Part shown: piece after piece, positions 1 through 6,171 of the stretch
How the letters are laid out: the number at the start of each line of letters is the position of its first letter
Position numbering within the stretch: position 1 is the first letter of the stretch
Source: Syntrophaceae bacterium
GTDB lineage: Bacteria; Desulfobacterota; SM23-61
Assembly (NCBI GenBank): GCA_003154025.1
Contig: PMCE01000465.1
Coordinates: forward strand, 5,084-18,310
Reading direction: 5' to 3'
Length of the DNA stretch: 13,227 nucleotides
Translations under genes and position numbers: made by a program
The notes under the pieces: model-generated
What the model was told of the DNA's origin: nothing
The model's input: the letters and a program-made list of their open reading frames with translations, nothing else
Database searches by the model: none

Positions 1-198
1 AGGAGGTGTAGATTTCAGTTGGCAATCGAGGTTTGGATACACTTTTCATTCCTTGAATTTTGGCCAGGTGTGGAGATTGGCACGAAATCGTAACTTCTAG
101 ATTGCTGGAGCCACCCCCAATAGGTTGTGCCCCCCCGGCGATCCTCCGTTTGAAAATCACCCTTACAGAAAGGCAAAAACCTGCCCCAAAAACCCAAC

Positions 199-226
199 TT
201 GACAAACCTTTTCGCTCTGCTAAAAT
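199..226 (+). promoter_or_regulatory. sigma70-type promoter of the asparaginase-like gene
   Basis: A perfect -35 box TTGACA lies at 199-204 and a TAAAAT -10 box (5 of 6 to consensus) at 221-226, with a 16-bp spacer. Transcription would begin near 233, giving a leader of about 45 nt before the ATG at 279. Because the promoter lies inside the upstream part of the longest open frame (which could begin at 60), it argues for the start at 279. Confidence 0.7.
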
Positions 227-278
227 TCAGTCAGATTTAGACAAGGCTGGGTTTTTATTTCATTTAAAGGAGGAAAAT

Positions 279-1346
279 ATGCCGGACCCTAGCAAACGCA
301 AAATGCAACTTTGGTTGGGACTTGTGAGTACCCTATTACTACTATTTGCTGCTCAGGCCCAGGCCCAACTCCCAGTCGTCAAACTGATCGCCACCGGCGG
401 AACCATTGCAATGAAGATCGACCCGGTGAGTAATGCACCCGTACCCGCAATCACAGGAGAGGACTTGGTTTCCACTGTCCCTGAAATCGCAAAGGTGGCA
501 AAAATCGAAGTCCAGAATATTTCGAATGTTCCCTCCGGCTATATGGATCCTCCTCGCTGGATTGACTTGCAAAAAGCCGTGGTTGAAGCGCTGGCCCGGG
601 CTGAAGTAGCTGGCGTGATTGTTTCCCATGGGACCGACACCCTGGAAGAAACGGCCTACTTCCTGGACCTCACAGTACCAAGTGAAAAGCCAATTGTCCT
701 CATCGGCGCACAGCGTAATGCCTCGGAGAAAGATTTTGACGGACCCCGCAACCTGCTCAATGCAGCGCGAATCTGTGTATCTCCTGATGCTAAAGGAAAG
801 GGGGCCATGATTGCCTTAAACAATCAAATAAATGCAGCGCGGGAGGTGACGAAAACCCACACCTCGGATGTGGAGACTTTTAAATCAGGGGATTTTGGCT
901 TTTTGGGGAATGTCGACAATGACCGGGTGGTATTTTACCGGTCTCCACTGCGGCGACAGCATGTTCCTATCCAGGTGGCAAAGCTGCCCTACGTTGAGAT
1001 TATTGCTGCCTATGGGGGAGCGGACGGCACGCTTATAAAAGCAGCGGTAGCTGCTGGGGCCAAAGGGCTTGTCATTCAGGCATTGGGGTGGGGGAATGTC
1101 AACATTCCCATGTATGAAGCAATCAAGGAGGTTACCGCCAAGGGAATTCCGGTCGTGATTTCGACCCGTGTGCCCAACGGTCGAGTTCTGCCCGTTTATG
1201 GGTATGTAGGGGGTGGGAATACACTCAAACAGGCAGGCGCCATTTTTGCGGACAATCTTTCGCCCCAGAAAGCACGGCTTTTGTTAATGCTGGCTCTTCA
1301 GACACCCTCTAAAGCGGAGGATATCCAGAAGCTCTTTGACAAGTAA
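279..1346 (+). CDS. ansB: periplasmic type II L-asparaginase-like enzyme
   Basis: This 355-residue protein belongs to the bacterial asparaginase/glutaminase family, whose members hydrolyse L-asparagine (sometimes glutamine) to the acid and ammonia. The ATG at 279 follows AAAGGAGG at 266-273. Residues about 11-29 form a Sec signal peptide ending AQA, so the enzyme should be periplasmic. Family motifs are present: ATGGTIA at 38-44 with nucleophile Thr42, SHGTDT at 117-122 with Thr120 and Asp121, and AREVTKTHTSD with Lys192. The C-terminal domain ends in the usual NLSPQKARLLL helix. The loop after TGGTIA (about residues 45-60) has no tyrosine, where characterised enzymes carry the second nucleophilic residue (Tyr25 in E. 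coli AnsB), and the Ser-Gln substrate-binding pair appears as Ser-Gly (86-87). The fold and core triad are well supported; substrate specificity is not. It is transcribed alone from its own promoter. Confidence 0.9.
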   Translation: MPDPSKRKMQLWLGLVSTLLLLFAAQAQAQLPVVKLIATGGTIAMKIDPVSNAPVPAITGEDLVSTVPEIAKVAKIEVQNISNVPSGYMDPPRWIDLQKAVVEALARAEVAGVIVSHGTDTLEETAYFLDLTVPSEKPIVLIGAQRNASEKDFDGPRNLLNAARICVSPDAKGKGAMIALNNQINAAREVTKTHTSDVETFKSGDFGFLGNVDNDRVVFYRSPLRRQHVPIQVAKLPYVEIIAAYGGADGTLIKAAVAAGAKGLVIQALGWGNVNIPMYEAIKEVTAKGIPVVISTRVPNGRVLPVYGYVGGGNTLKQAGAIFADNLSPQKARLLLMLALQTPSKAEDIQKLFDK

Positions 1347-1379
1347 GGAATATTGTTTCTTGCTTTTCAAAGCTATCTT

Positions 1380-1413
1380 GGCATGGGGCTGACGTTAAAG
1401 GCAGCCCTGTGCC
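1380..1413 (+). terminator. hairpin after the asparaginase-like gene, candidate terminator
   Basis: Arms at 1380-1391 and 1402-1413 can pair over 12 bp (including two G-U pairs) around a 10-nt loop, starting 33 nt after the stop codon. No T-run follows directly; the only one (ATATTTTTC) begins about 8 nt later, so an intrinsic terminator is plausible but not canonical. The rest of 1414-1691 up to the convergent gene holds nothing I can name. Confidence 0.45.
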
Positions 1414-1691
1414 AAAGGTGGATATTTTTCTGCAATTATTTTTGGCCAGATAGTTATGATTTCGAAACGATATATGCAATCGGCTGAGACTTTTTCCAGG
1501 TTTCGAACATGGCACGTTATCGAAAATTTTGTTAGATGAGAGCCCCCAAAAAAATGTTAGGGTCCCATTATTTTCTGCCAAGATTTTGAACCTGAACTGA
1601 GCCTGAAACTCCGCTTGCCCTTCTCAATTGCCGAACCACTACTATCGCCTGGGACAACCCCTTGCCGGTGCCATATGAGCTTTTTGAGGCT

Positions 1692-2282
1692 TCACTTCAG
1701 CCCAGCCTTACGTAAGGCGTTAACGACTTTATCACTTTCCGATTGATCCTTATATGGAAGGTTCTTTGCCCAAGAATCCACTGAAAATTTGGGGTTCATC
1801 CTGAGAACTTCCGCAGCTTCGGCCCGGGCTTTCTTCTCATGGCCCATCAAACTGTATACAGCCGCCAGCCCAAGATGAACATGAATACTATTGGGGGCAC
1901 GCTCTAATGCTGTTTCATCTGCCGAAACCGCCTCCTCAAACCGTCCCATAATCCTGTAGGCGTGTCCGAGAACACTAAAGTAGAAGGGCGGGCCAACAGG
2001 GTTGAGTCGGATTGCTTTTTTAATAAAAGAAATGGCCTCTTCCGGCCGGCCTGTATAGATCAAAGTCAGGCCATAATAGGTATGGACCATTGCCCCATTG
2101 GGGTCGAGGGCTACAGCCCGTTCCCCCTCAGCAATTGCTTTCTCATAGTCCCTTTTAAAACAATAAAGCTGGCTCAAATGGGCGTGGGCAACAGAATGGC
2201 CTTCATCCGAGGCAATTGCCTCTTGTATCAACTTAAAAGCTTTCTCAAAAGATTCCTGGGGGAATTTAGTTGTGCCAAACAC
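1692..2282 (-). CDS. TPR-repeat C-terminal half of an interrupted TolB-like/TPR protein
   Basis: This segment encodes about four tetratricopeptide repeats (roughly residues 29-62, 63-96, 97-130 and 131-164, counted from a possible GTG start at 2282), a helical scaffold for protein-protein contact. The signatures are visible: YEKAIAEGERAVALDPNGA, PEEAISFIKKAIRLNP, FEEAVSADETALERAPN and ARAEAAEVLRMNPKFSVD. It ends like intact relatives (LPYKDQ...VVNALRKAGLK). It is not an independent gene by design: the frame continues upstream without further stops through 13 codons (2283-2321) to an in-frame TGA at 2322-2324 and then into the TolB-like half. A GTG at 2282 could in principle reinitiate, but its ribosome site is weak (GGGA about 8 nt away). 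No clear terminator was seen after it; the end is convergent with the asparaginase-like gene. Confidence 0.7.
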   Translation of the reverse strand: MFGTTKFPQESFEKAFKLIQEAIASDEGHSVAHAHLSQLYCFKRDYEKAIAEGERAVALDPNGAMVHTYYGLTLIYTGRPEEAISFIKKAIRLNPVGPPFYFSVLGHAYRIMGRFEEAVSADETALERAPNSIHVHLGLAAVYSLMGHEKKARAEAAEVLRMNPKFSVDSWAKNLPYKDQSESDKVVNALRKAGLK

Positions 2283-2321
2283 TATATCGTTCCCATGGCA
2301 TACAGCCAGGAGGACAAGAGC

Positions 2322-3668
2322 TCAGGTATGCCCCGGACACAAAGCAAGAATCTCCTCTGCCATCCGCCGGGTCATATTATAGCCCTCGATCGTTCCTTGT
2401 TCATTATATTTTTGCGCTTCCAAATACATCAAAAAGCAATCGAGATTCTCCGAACAATTCCATTTCTGTAACAAAATGGCTTCTTCCCCCTCCGTCAGTT
2501 TCACTTGCATAGCCTTAATTATTTTCAACGTAACCTCATCCTGCACAGCAAATAGGTCTTTCAGATCCCGCTCGTAGCGCTCCGCCCAAACGTAATGCCC
2601 GCTAAGAGCATCGATCAACTGAACGGTAATCCGAAGTCGGTCCCCGGACCTCCGCAAACTCCCTTCTAACACGAATCGCACGCCGAGTTCTTCCGCTACC
2701 TGCTTAACATTCACAGACTTTCCCTTGTACCCGAAGGTCGAATTTCGCGCGATCACAAACAACCTTGGTACTTTGGTAAGGGCCGTGATGATTTCCTCGG
2801 TCATCCCATCGCAAAGGAATTCCTGCTTTGGGTCTTCGCTCATGTTCATAAAGGGAAGCACGGCAATCGAGGGCTTATCCGGCAGGGGGTACTTCATTCT
2901 TTCAGCGGAGGCAACCTCCATCGGGGCCGGGCTCAGATATATTTTCCGAATGCCCACCGCCACGATCCCAATCACGACGACCAACAGGATCAAGCGATAC
3001 CCGGAAAGCCAGGAGGTTTTCCGTTTTTGAGGCGGAGAGAACGGAACTGCGGGCGGTTCGGGAACAACAGTTTCTTCCACCGGCTCAGGTTCTTCTTTTT
3101 GATCATTTTTCAGGCTGGAAATGAATTGATTCCACGCTTCCCCGTTTCGAGAATCCTCGAAGATAATCGAAGCCTCATTCAATTCCACCCCGATCTTATC
3201 TATGGCAAACCTCAGTCTCACATTCTCATCGCTTCCCATGTACTCAAAAAGATTCGCCCACCCGTCCTTTTCCACATCGGTAAATGAATAGACCTTTCCG
3301 CTTGCTCCATCCGCATCTTCCTTTCTCTTTCCCAGCACCTTGAAAAGCGGGGCCTCTTCCAGGTTTGGCAGGGCGTCCTTCCACTTCCTGTAAATTCTAT
3401 GCAGCAAGTTCTCCTTCTCGGAGGATCCCGCTGCACCACCGATGGATTCGTTCAATAAGACAAGCAAATCAAGGTGTTCCTGGAGGGGGATGGATTTGAT
3501 TTTCCCCACCTTTTTCATCTCATTGACGACCAAGGCGATCACGGAGAGATAAAACCTGCGGGAAGATGAGTTGAAATGAAGGGTTAATTGGGTCCTATTT
3601 TTGAGATGAAGATGGAGCTTGAACTCATTCAGGTCAATCTGGATGGAAGGTCTCGAACTTTCAATCAT
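2322..3668 (-). CDS. membrane-anchored TolB-like (COG5616-type) protein, interrupted before its TPR domain
   Basis: The 448-residue product has three parts. Residues about 1-187 are a cytoplasmic N-terminal domain that I do not recognise. A Pro/Glu-rich linker (about 192-213) leads to one transmembrane helix (about 224-241, LILLVVVIGIVAVGI). Residues about 262-391 form the TolB N-terminal/FlgO-like domain, starting KPSIAVLPFMNMSEDP and including DGMTEEIITALTKVPRLFVIAR, ELGVRFVLEGSLRRSG and LIDALSGHYVWAERYER. Relatives carry this domain fused to a cyclase or DNA-binding domain at the N-terminus and to TPRs at the C-terminus. The frame stops at a TGA (2322-2324) and resumes in the same frame in the TPR segment, so the original gene spanned 1692-3668 (658 positions). 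ATG 3668 is preferred because GGGGA precedes it by 5 nt; ATG 3680 is the in-frame alternative. Its role is unknown; sensing or signalling is an inference from family architecture. Confidence 0.75.
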   Translation of the reverse strand: MIESSRPSIQIDLNEFKLHLHLKNRTQLTLHFNSSSRRFYLSVIALVVNEMKKVGKIKSIPLQEHLDLLVLLNESIGGAAGSSEKENLLHRIYRKWKDALPNLEEAPLFKVLGKRKEDADGASGKVYSFTDVEKDGWANLFEYMGSDENVRLRFAIDKIGVELNEASIIFEDSRNGEAWNQFISSLKNDQKEEPEPVEETVVPEPPAVPFSPPQKRKTSWLSGYRLILLVVVIGIVAVGIRKIYLSPAPMEVASAERMKYPLPDKPSIAVLPFMNMSEDPKQEFLCDGMTEEIITALTKVPRLFVIARNSTFGYKGKSVNVKQVAEELGVRFVLEGSLRRSGDRLRITVQLIDALSGHYVWAERYERDLKDLFAVQDEVTLKIIKAMQVKLTEGEEAILLQKWNCSENLDCFLMYLEAQKYNEQGTIEGYNMTRRMAEEILALCPGHT

Positions 3669-3683
3669 TTTTATCCCCATAGA

Positions 3684-3700
3684 CCCGGGCGGAACCCGGG
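3684..3700 (-). repeat. GC-rich hairpin in the leader of the TolB-like gene
   Basis: CCCGGG at 3684-3689 and 3695-3700 form a 6-bp perfect stem around the 5-nt loop CGGAA. It lies 15 bp upstream of the preferred start codon at 3668 and directly beside the alternative ATG at 3680, so on the transcript it could affect ribosome access to the longer start. Confidence 0.4.
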
Positions 3701-3735
3701 ATTTCTTCGAGGATTAGGGATAAGCCCAAAATAAT

Positions 3736-3774
3736 TTGACGGTTCTTGACGGTTCGCACGGTCAGATTTATATC
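3736..3774 (+). promoter_or_regulatory. tandem TTGACGGTTC repeat and candidate promoter
   Basis: The decamer TTGACGGTTC occurs twice head to tail at 3736-3755. The second copy gives TTGACG at 3746-3751 as a -35 box, with TATATC at 3769-3774 as a -10 box after a 17-bp spacer. If used, it would transcribe rightward with a leader of about 410 nt before the gene at 4193. The repeat could instead be a regulator site for either divergent gene. Confidence 0.35.
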
Positions 3775-3901
3775 ATGCAGGTGATAATTGCAAGAAAATT
3801 TTTTCAGTAATCGGCTAGTTTAGGGTTTTAGTGTTCCCCGAAGGGAATCATGAAAAGAGATATTATCCAATAGTTTCATATAGTCTTTAATCTTTTCTTT
3901 G

Positions 3902-3963
3902 CTCCCATGGGAGTCGGATTTTTAGCCGGCTGGAGTGGGTTTTAATTTAAGAAAAATCCGATT
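3902..3963. repeat. perfect 12-bp palindrome next to a long inverted repeat
   Basis: CTCCCATGGGAG at 3902-3913 is a perfect dyad. Overlapping its right end, TCGGATTTTT (3914-3923) is repeated inverted as AAAAATCCGA (3952-3961), extendable to 12 bp with one G-U pair (3912-3923 with 3952-3963), spacer 28 nt. No T-run follows the right arm on the plus strand, so a terminator role is weak; an operator or a structured leader is possible. Confidence 0.5.
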
Positions 3964-4072
3964 AGGTTAACTGATGAATATCTCGGGACTTATTCGTTTT
4001 TCCGTCTTTTTTCGAAGGCATTGTTAAGTGGTAGCCGCGTAACCATTCCATGGAGAGGTTATGAAAGGGCGG

Positions 4073-4144
4073 ATACTGAAGATTCCAATATAATGCCTCC
4101 GGAGGGAGCTATATTTCCCTTTGGAGGCTTCTAACTTTCAGTAT
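4073..4144 (+). promoter_or_regulatory. structured leader hairpin upstream of the exported protein gene
   Basis: The inner arms 4095-4107 and 4116-4128 pair over 13 bp (two G-U pairs) around an 8-nt loop. Outer arms ATACTGAA (4073-4080) and TTCAGTAT (4137-4144) are perfect complements, giving a long two-part stem 48 nt before the start codon at 4193. A perfect TATAAT lies at 4089-4094 just before the inner stem, but no good -35 box is placed for it. I see no match to a known riboswitch class; the hairpin might also be a terminator for upstream transcription. Confidence 0.4.
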
Positions 4145-4192
4145 TTATTATCAATCAAAACAATTATTATGCCCGATTGAAAGGAGGCATTC

Positions 4193-5023
4193 ATGAAAAC
4201 CTTGATTTGCTGCTTTGCGATTCTATCGTTGATTTTAGTATGTGCACCCGTTCAGGCAGAGAACTGGATGCTTTATGACCACTTTAAAGGCGGATTTTTT
4301 TACCATGGGGGCATCGACCCGAATAAGTGGGCGGGACTGGTTTTGGCAAATACCTTACCCCCGGGATTTTGGGTGGGTGAAAATGTCATGGAGGTCCTGT
4401 TCGGACGCTTCCACATCCTTAATCAGGCTTATGGAGGAGTATTGCCACCTCCGCCTCCTATCTTTTTAGAGCAAGACCTGTTTCTCAGAAATTATGAGGG
4501 AGTAAAAGGAATAAAAGCCACGCTAAATATTCTTGCAGCCGAAGTTTCAGGCTGTTCAACCCAACTCCAGACCCTTCCCCTCCCCGCCGTCAGGGCTCGG
4601 CTCTGGGGGCATTTCTTTAAAGCTCCTGATGGTCTTGATGTCGGGACATTCCTTTTTGTTGAGCGAAGCAACGATATGACAGATGCGTTTAACATACTCA
4701 ATGTAAAGGCGTCTATTGCAAAATGCGCCGATGCAAAGTGCATGGCTTATAATCCCATCTATGGGCCATTTCCCATGGGCACCGTTCGTCTCTGGGAAAA
4801 TATTGTTTTAAGCTTGCAGTGGGATGAACCCAATAATCAATTCATCTATCGGCTGAATAACAACCCCCCTTTCAATATTTCATATGATGGCATTAACGAA
4901 GGCCCACCTGTTTATGCCAATCGAAAAGCTATAAGTGCCATCGATCTCTTCGCTCCCTGCGGTGCTGAAGGCCAGGAAGCCTTTATCGACGTGTATTTTG
5001 ATAACGTATACGTGCTCAAATAG
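4193..5023 (+). CDS. exported protein of unknown function, beta-sandwich-like
   Basis: The 276-residue product begins at ATG 4193 behind a near-perfect AAGGAGG (4181-4187, 5-nt spacing). Residues 1-22 are a Sec signal peptide ending PVQA, with no lipobox, so it should be released to the periplasm or exported. The mature chain opens with a DHF..GG.IDPNKW pattern and closes with VYFDNVYVLK, and is rich in alternating beta-type segments. This resembles the ends of concanavalin-like (LamG-type) beta-sandwich domains, but I cannot name a family. Four cysteines (121, 178, 183, 256) could form two disulphides. A run of six prolines region (LPPPPPIF, 84-91) marks a loop. It stands alone between a structured leader and a terminator, so no partner can be inferred. 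A carbohydrate-binding or surface role is only a guess. Confidence 0.75.
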   Translation: MKTLICCFAILSLILVCAPVQAENWMLYDHFKGGFFYHGGIDPNKWAGLVLANTLPPGFWVGENVMEVLFGRFHILNQAYGGVLPPPPPIFLEQDLFLRNYEGVKGIKATLNILAAEVSGCSTQLQTLPLPAVRARLWGHFFKAPDGLDVGTFLFVERSNDMTDAFNILNVKASIAKCADAKCMAYNPIYGPFPMGTVRLWENIVLSLQWDEPNNQFIYRLNNNPPFNISYDGINEGPPVYANRKAISAIDLFAPCGAEGQEAFIDVYFDNVYVLK

Positions 5024-5045
5024 TAAAACCAATTTATTTATTTTC

Positions 5046-5079
5046 CTCACGCCCGCTTTTTTGCAAATGGGCTTGTGAG
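5046..5079 (+). repeat. hairpin downstream of the exported protein gene
   Basis: CTCACGCCC (5046-5054) pairs with GGGC and GTGAG (5069-5072 and 5075-5079) with a 2-nt bulge and a 14-nt loop. It begins 23 nt after the stop codon and may help to stabilise the 3' end; no T-run follows. Confidence 0.3.
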
Positions 5080-5111
5080 CCTGTGGCGGTTTCAAACCTT
5101 AGAGAAGGATT

Positions 5112-5145
5112 CCAAAAGCAGGGTTAGAATTGGCCCTGCTTTTGG
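5112..5145. terminator. intrinsic terminator of the exported protein gene
   Basis: CCAAAAGCAGGG (5112-5123) and CCCTGCTTTTGG (5134-5145) are perfect 12-bp complements around a 10-nt loop. The right arm supplies TTTT on the plus strand, and the left arm gives a TTTT tract on the minus strand, so it can act in both directions. The following 5146-5582 stretch has no gene I can support: its open frames are short and unlike known proteins. Confidence 0.75.
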
Positions 5146-5582
5146 CCCCCACATATAGTAGCTTGAACATTTCGGAATTTTTGCGACAGCTGCTGTGTTA
5201 CCTTAGATATGTCGGCCTCAAAAAGTTGCTTTATGCGAACGATCTCTGCGAGAATCGGGCTGGTCTACGAGTAGTCGACATTGGGTTATCGCAACCTTTC
5301 ATAGATCGGTGCCCCCCTCAATAGGTTGTGGTTTTCCTTATGATCTTTAGCTTGACATTCGACCCCGCCGGCAATGCAAGAATCTTGATAAAGGCAACCT
5401 TGATTTCCCTTCCTCAATTTCACACAATCCAGCCAGATTAAAAGGTTTTTGTTAGGGGGATCATCCTCCAGCTCGTAAAAATTAGCCTTTACAGGTTTAA
5501 TGAAATTCCATTTGCCTTTTAGGGTTTCGGACAAAACTATGTTATGCTGATTTAGCGACGTCTTAAAGGAGAGACTTATCGA

Positions 5583-6116
5583 ATGAAAAAAAAATCCCAA
5601 TTACTCTTGTTCCAGGTCGATCATCTCTCTGGAGAAGAAATCGGCTATCTTATTGATCAGGTCCACATTTGGGGAGCAAAAAATGTTCACGCCATCCCTA
5701 CGGTCACAAAAAAGGGCCGCCCAGGATATATCCTCTTGGTAGATACCGGAGACCAGCGAAAAGCAACTTTAGTTAAGCGGATGGCCATGGAATTTGGTCT
5801 TTTCGGTTATCATCAAATTCAAACGATTCACTGGCATCAGACGGCGGCCACAAAGGCAAAAAACCTAGAAATAAGATACAAAGGGCAAAAAATCGCTGCG
5901 AAGATTCATTTTAAATTCTGCGGCCCGGAAAAGGATCCGATCTATACCCGCGTTGAGCATGATGATGTGATTGCGATTCAAAACCGATTGCAGAAAATCT
6001 TTGGCCTGCGAGTTCCACACCATGATCTTCGCCAACGGCTGAACGTTCAGGCCAAAAAAAAGAATCTGACATTGGACTTGGAGAACAAAAGAAAGGAAAG
6101 GAAAAAGGCGGGGTAG
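5583..6116 (+). CDS. stand-alone LarC C-terminal domain protein (nickel insertion protein family, DUF111)
   Basis: The 177-residue protein matches only the C-terminal part of LarC, the CTP-dependent enzyme that inserts nickel into the pyridinium-dithiocarboxylate mononucleotide cofactor of lactate racemase LarA; full LarC is about 400 residues. Visible family features are VDHLSGEEIGYLIDQV (12-27, as in 'NIDDM.PEELGY'), AIPTVTKKGRPGYILLV (37-53) with the typical KKGRPG, and the late VEHDDVIAIQNRLQKIFGLRV (124-144) like 'PEYEDC..IA...GLPL'. The ATG at 5583 follows AAAGGAGAG. The Lys/Arg-rich tail (KRKERKKAG) is coded partly by the A-tract of a terminator hairpin. No LarC N-terminal region, larA, larB or larE is in the window, and upstream frames hold no LarC1 motif, so this is not merely a frameshifted LarC1-LarC2 pair. 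Function as a nickel/CTP-binding protein is inference. Confidence 0.7.
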   Translation: MKKKSQLLLFQVDHLSGEEIGYLIDQVHIWGAKNVHAIPTVTKKGRPGYILLVDTGDQRKATLVKRMAMEFGLFGYHQIQTIHWHQTAATKAKNLEIRYKGQKIAAKIHFKFCGPEKDPIYTRVEHDDVIAIQNRLQKIFGLRVPHHDLRQRLNVQAKKKNLTLDLENKRKERKKAG

Positions 6117-6128
6117 AATTCCCCGCCT
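6106..6128 (-). terminator. intrinsic terminator of the 584-residue protein gene, overlapping the convergent stop codon
   Basis: AGGCGGGG (6106-6113) and CCCCGCCT (6121-6128) form a perfect 8-bp GC stem around a 7-nt loop that contains the TAG stop (6114-6116) of the LarC-like gene. On the minus strand the stem is followed by TTTTT, the canonical pattern, 44 nt after the stop of the leftward gene. On the plus strand there is no T-run, but the stem may still slow transcription. Confidence 0.85.
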
Positions 6129-6171
6129 CGAATCGGACATGCAGCCATATCGAAGGCCTACACAGATAAAT

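Larger units (their letters stand above)
1692..3668 (-). pseudogene. full-length TolB-like/TPR gene with one in-frame TGA (possible nonsense mutation)
   Basis: Reading from 3668 to 1692 gives 658 codons in one frame with a single stop, TGA at codon 449 (2322-2324). Residues on both sides fit the family pattern without gap or overlap: LALCPGHT, the stop, then ALVLLAVCHGN leading into FGTTKFPQESFEKAF. One residue is thus replaced by a stop and no frame shift is needed. Other genes in the window end at TGA exactly where their families end (for example at 1692, 9790, 10325 and 11061), so TGA is not generally recoded here. The simplest reading is a recent nonsense mutation or a base-call error; recoding is discussed as a finding. 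Confidence 0.6.

Noticed and set aside
60..278. N-terminal extension of the asparaginase-like frame to an ATG at 60
   Set aside because: A strong promoter lies inside it at 199-226, the added residues are unlike the family, and ATG 279 has a good ribosome site directly before a signal peptide.
3850..3873. Seven-codon frame MKRDIIQ after a small hairpin, possible leader peptide
   Set aside because: Too short to support, and with no run of regulatory codons or attenuator structure tied to it.
5130..5600. Open frames 5130-5324 (+) and 5286-5600 (-)
   Set aside because: They show no family motif, lack ribosome sites and overlap a terminator or the leader of the LarC-like gene.
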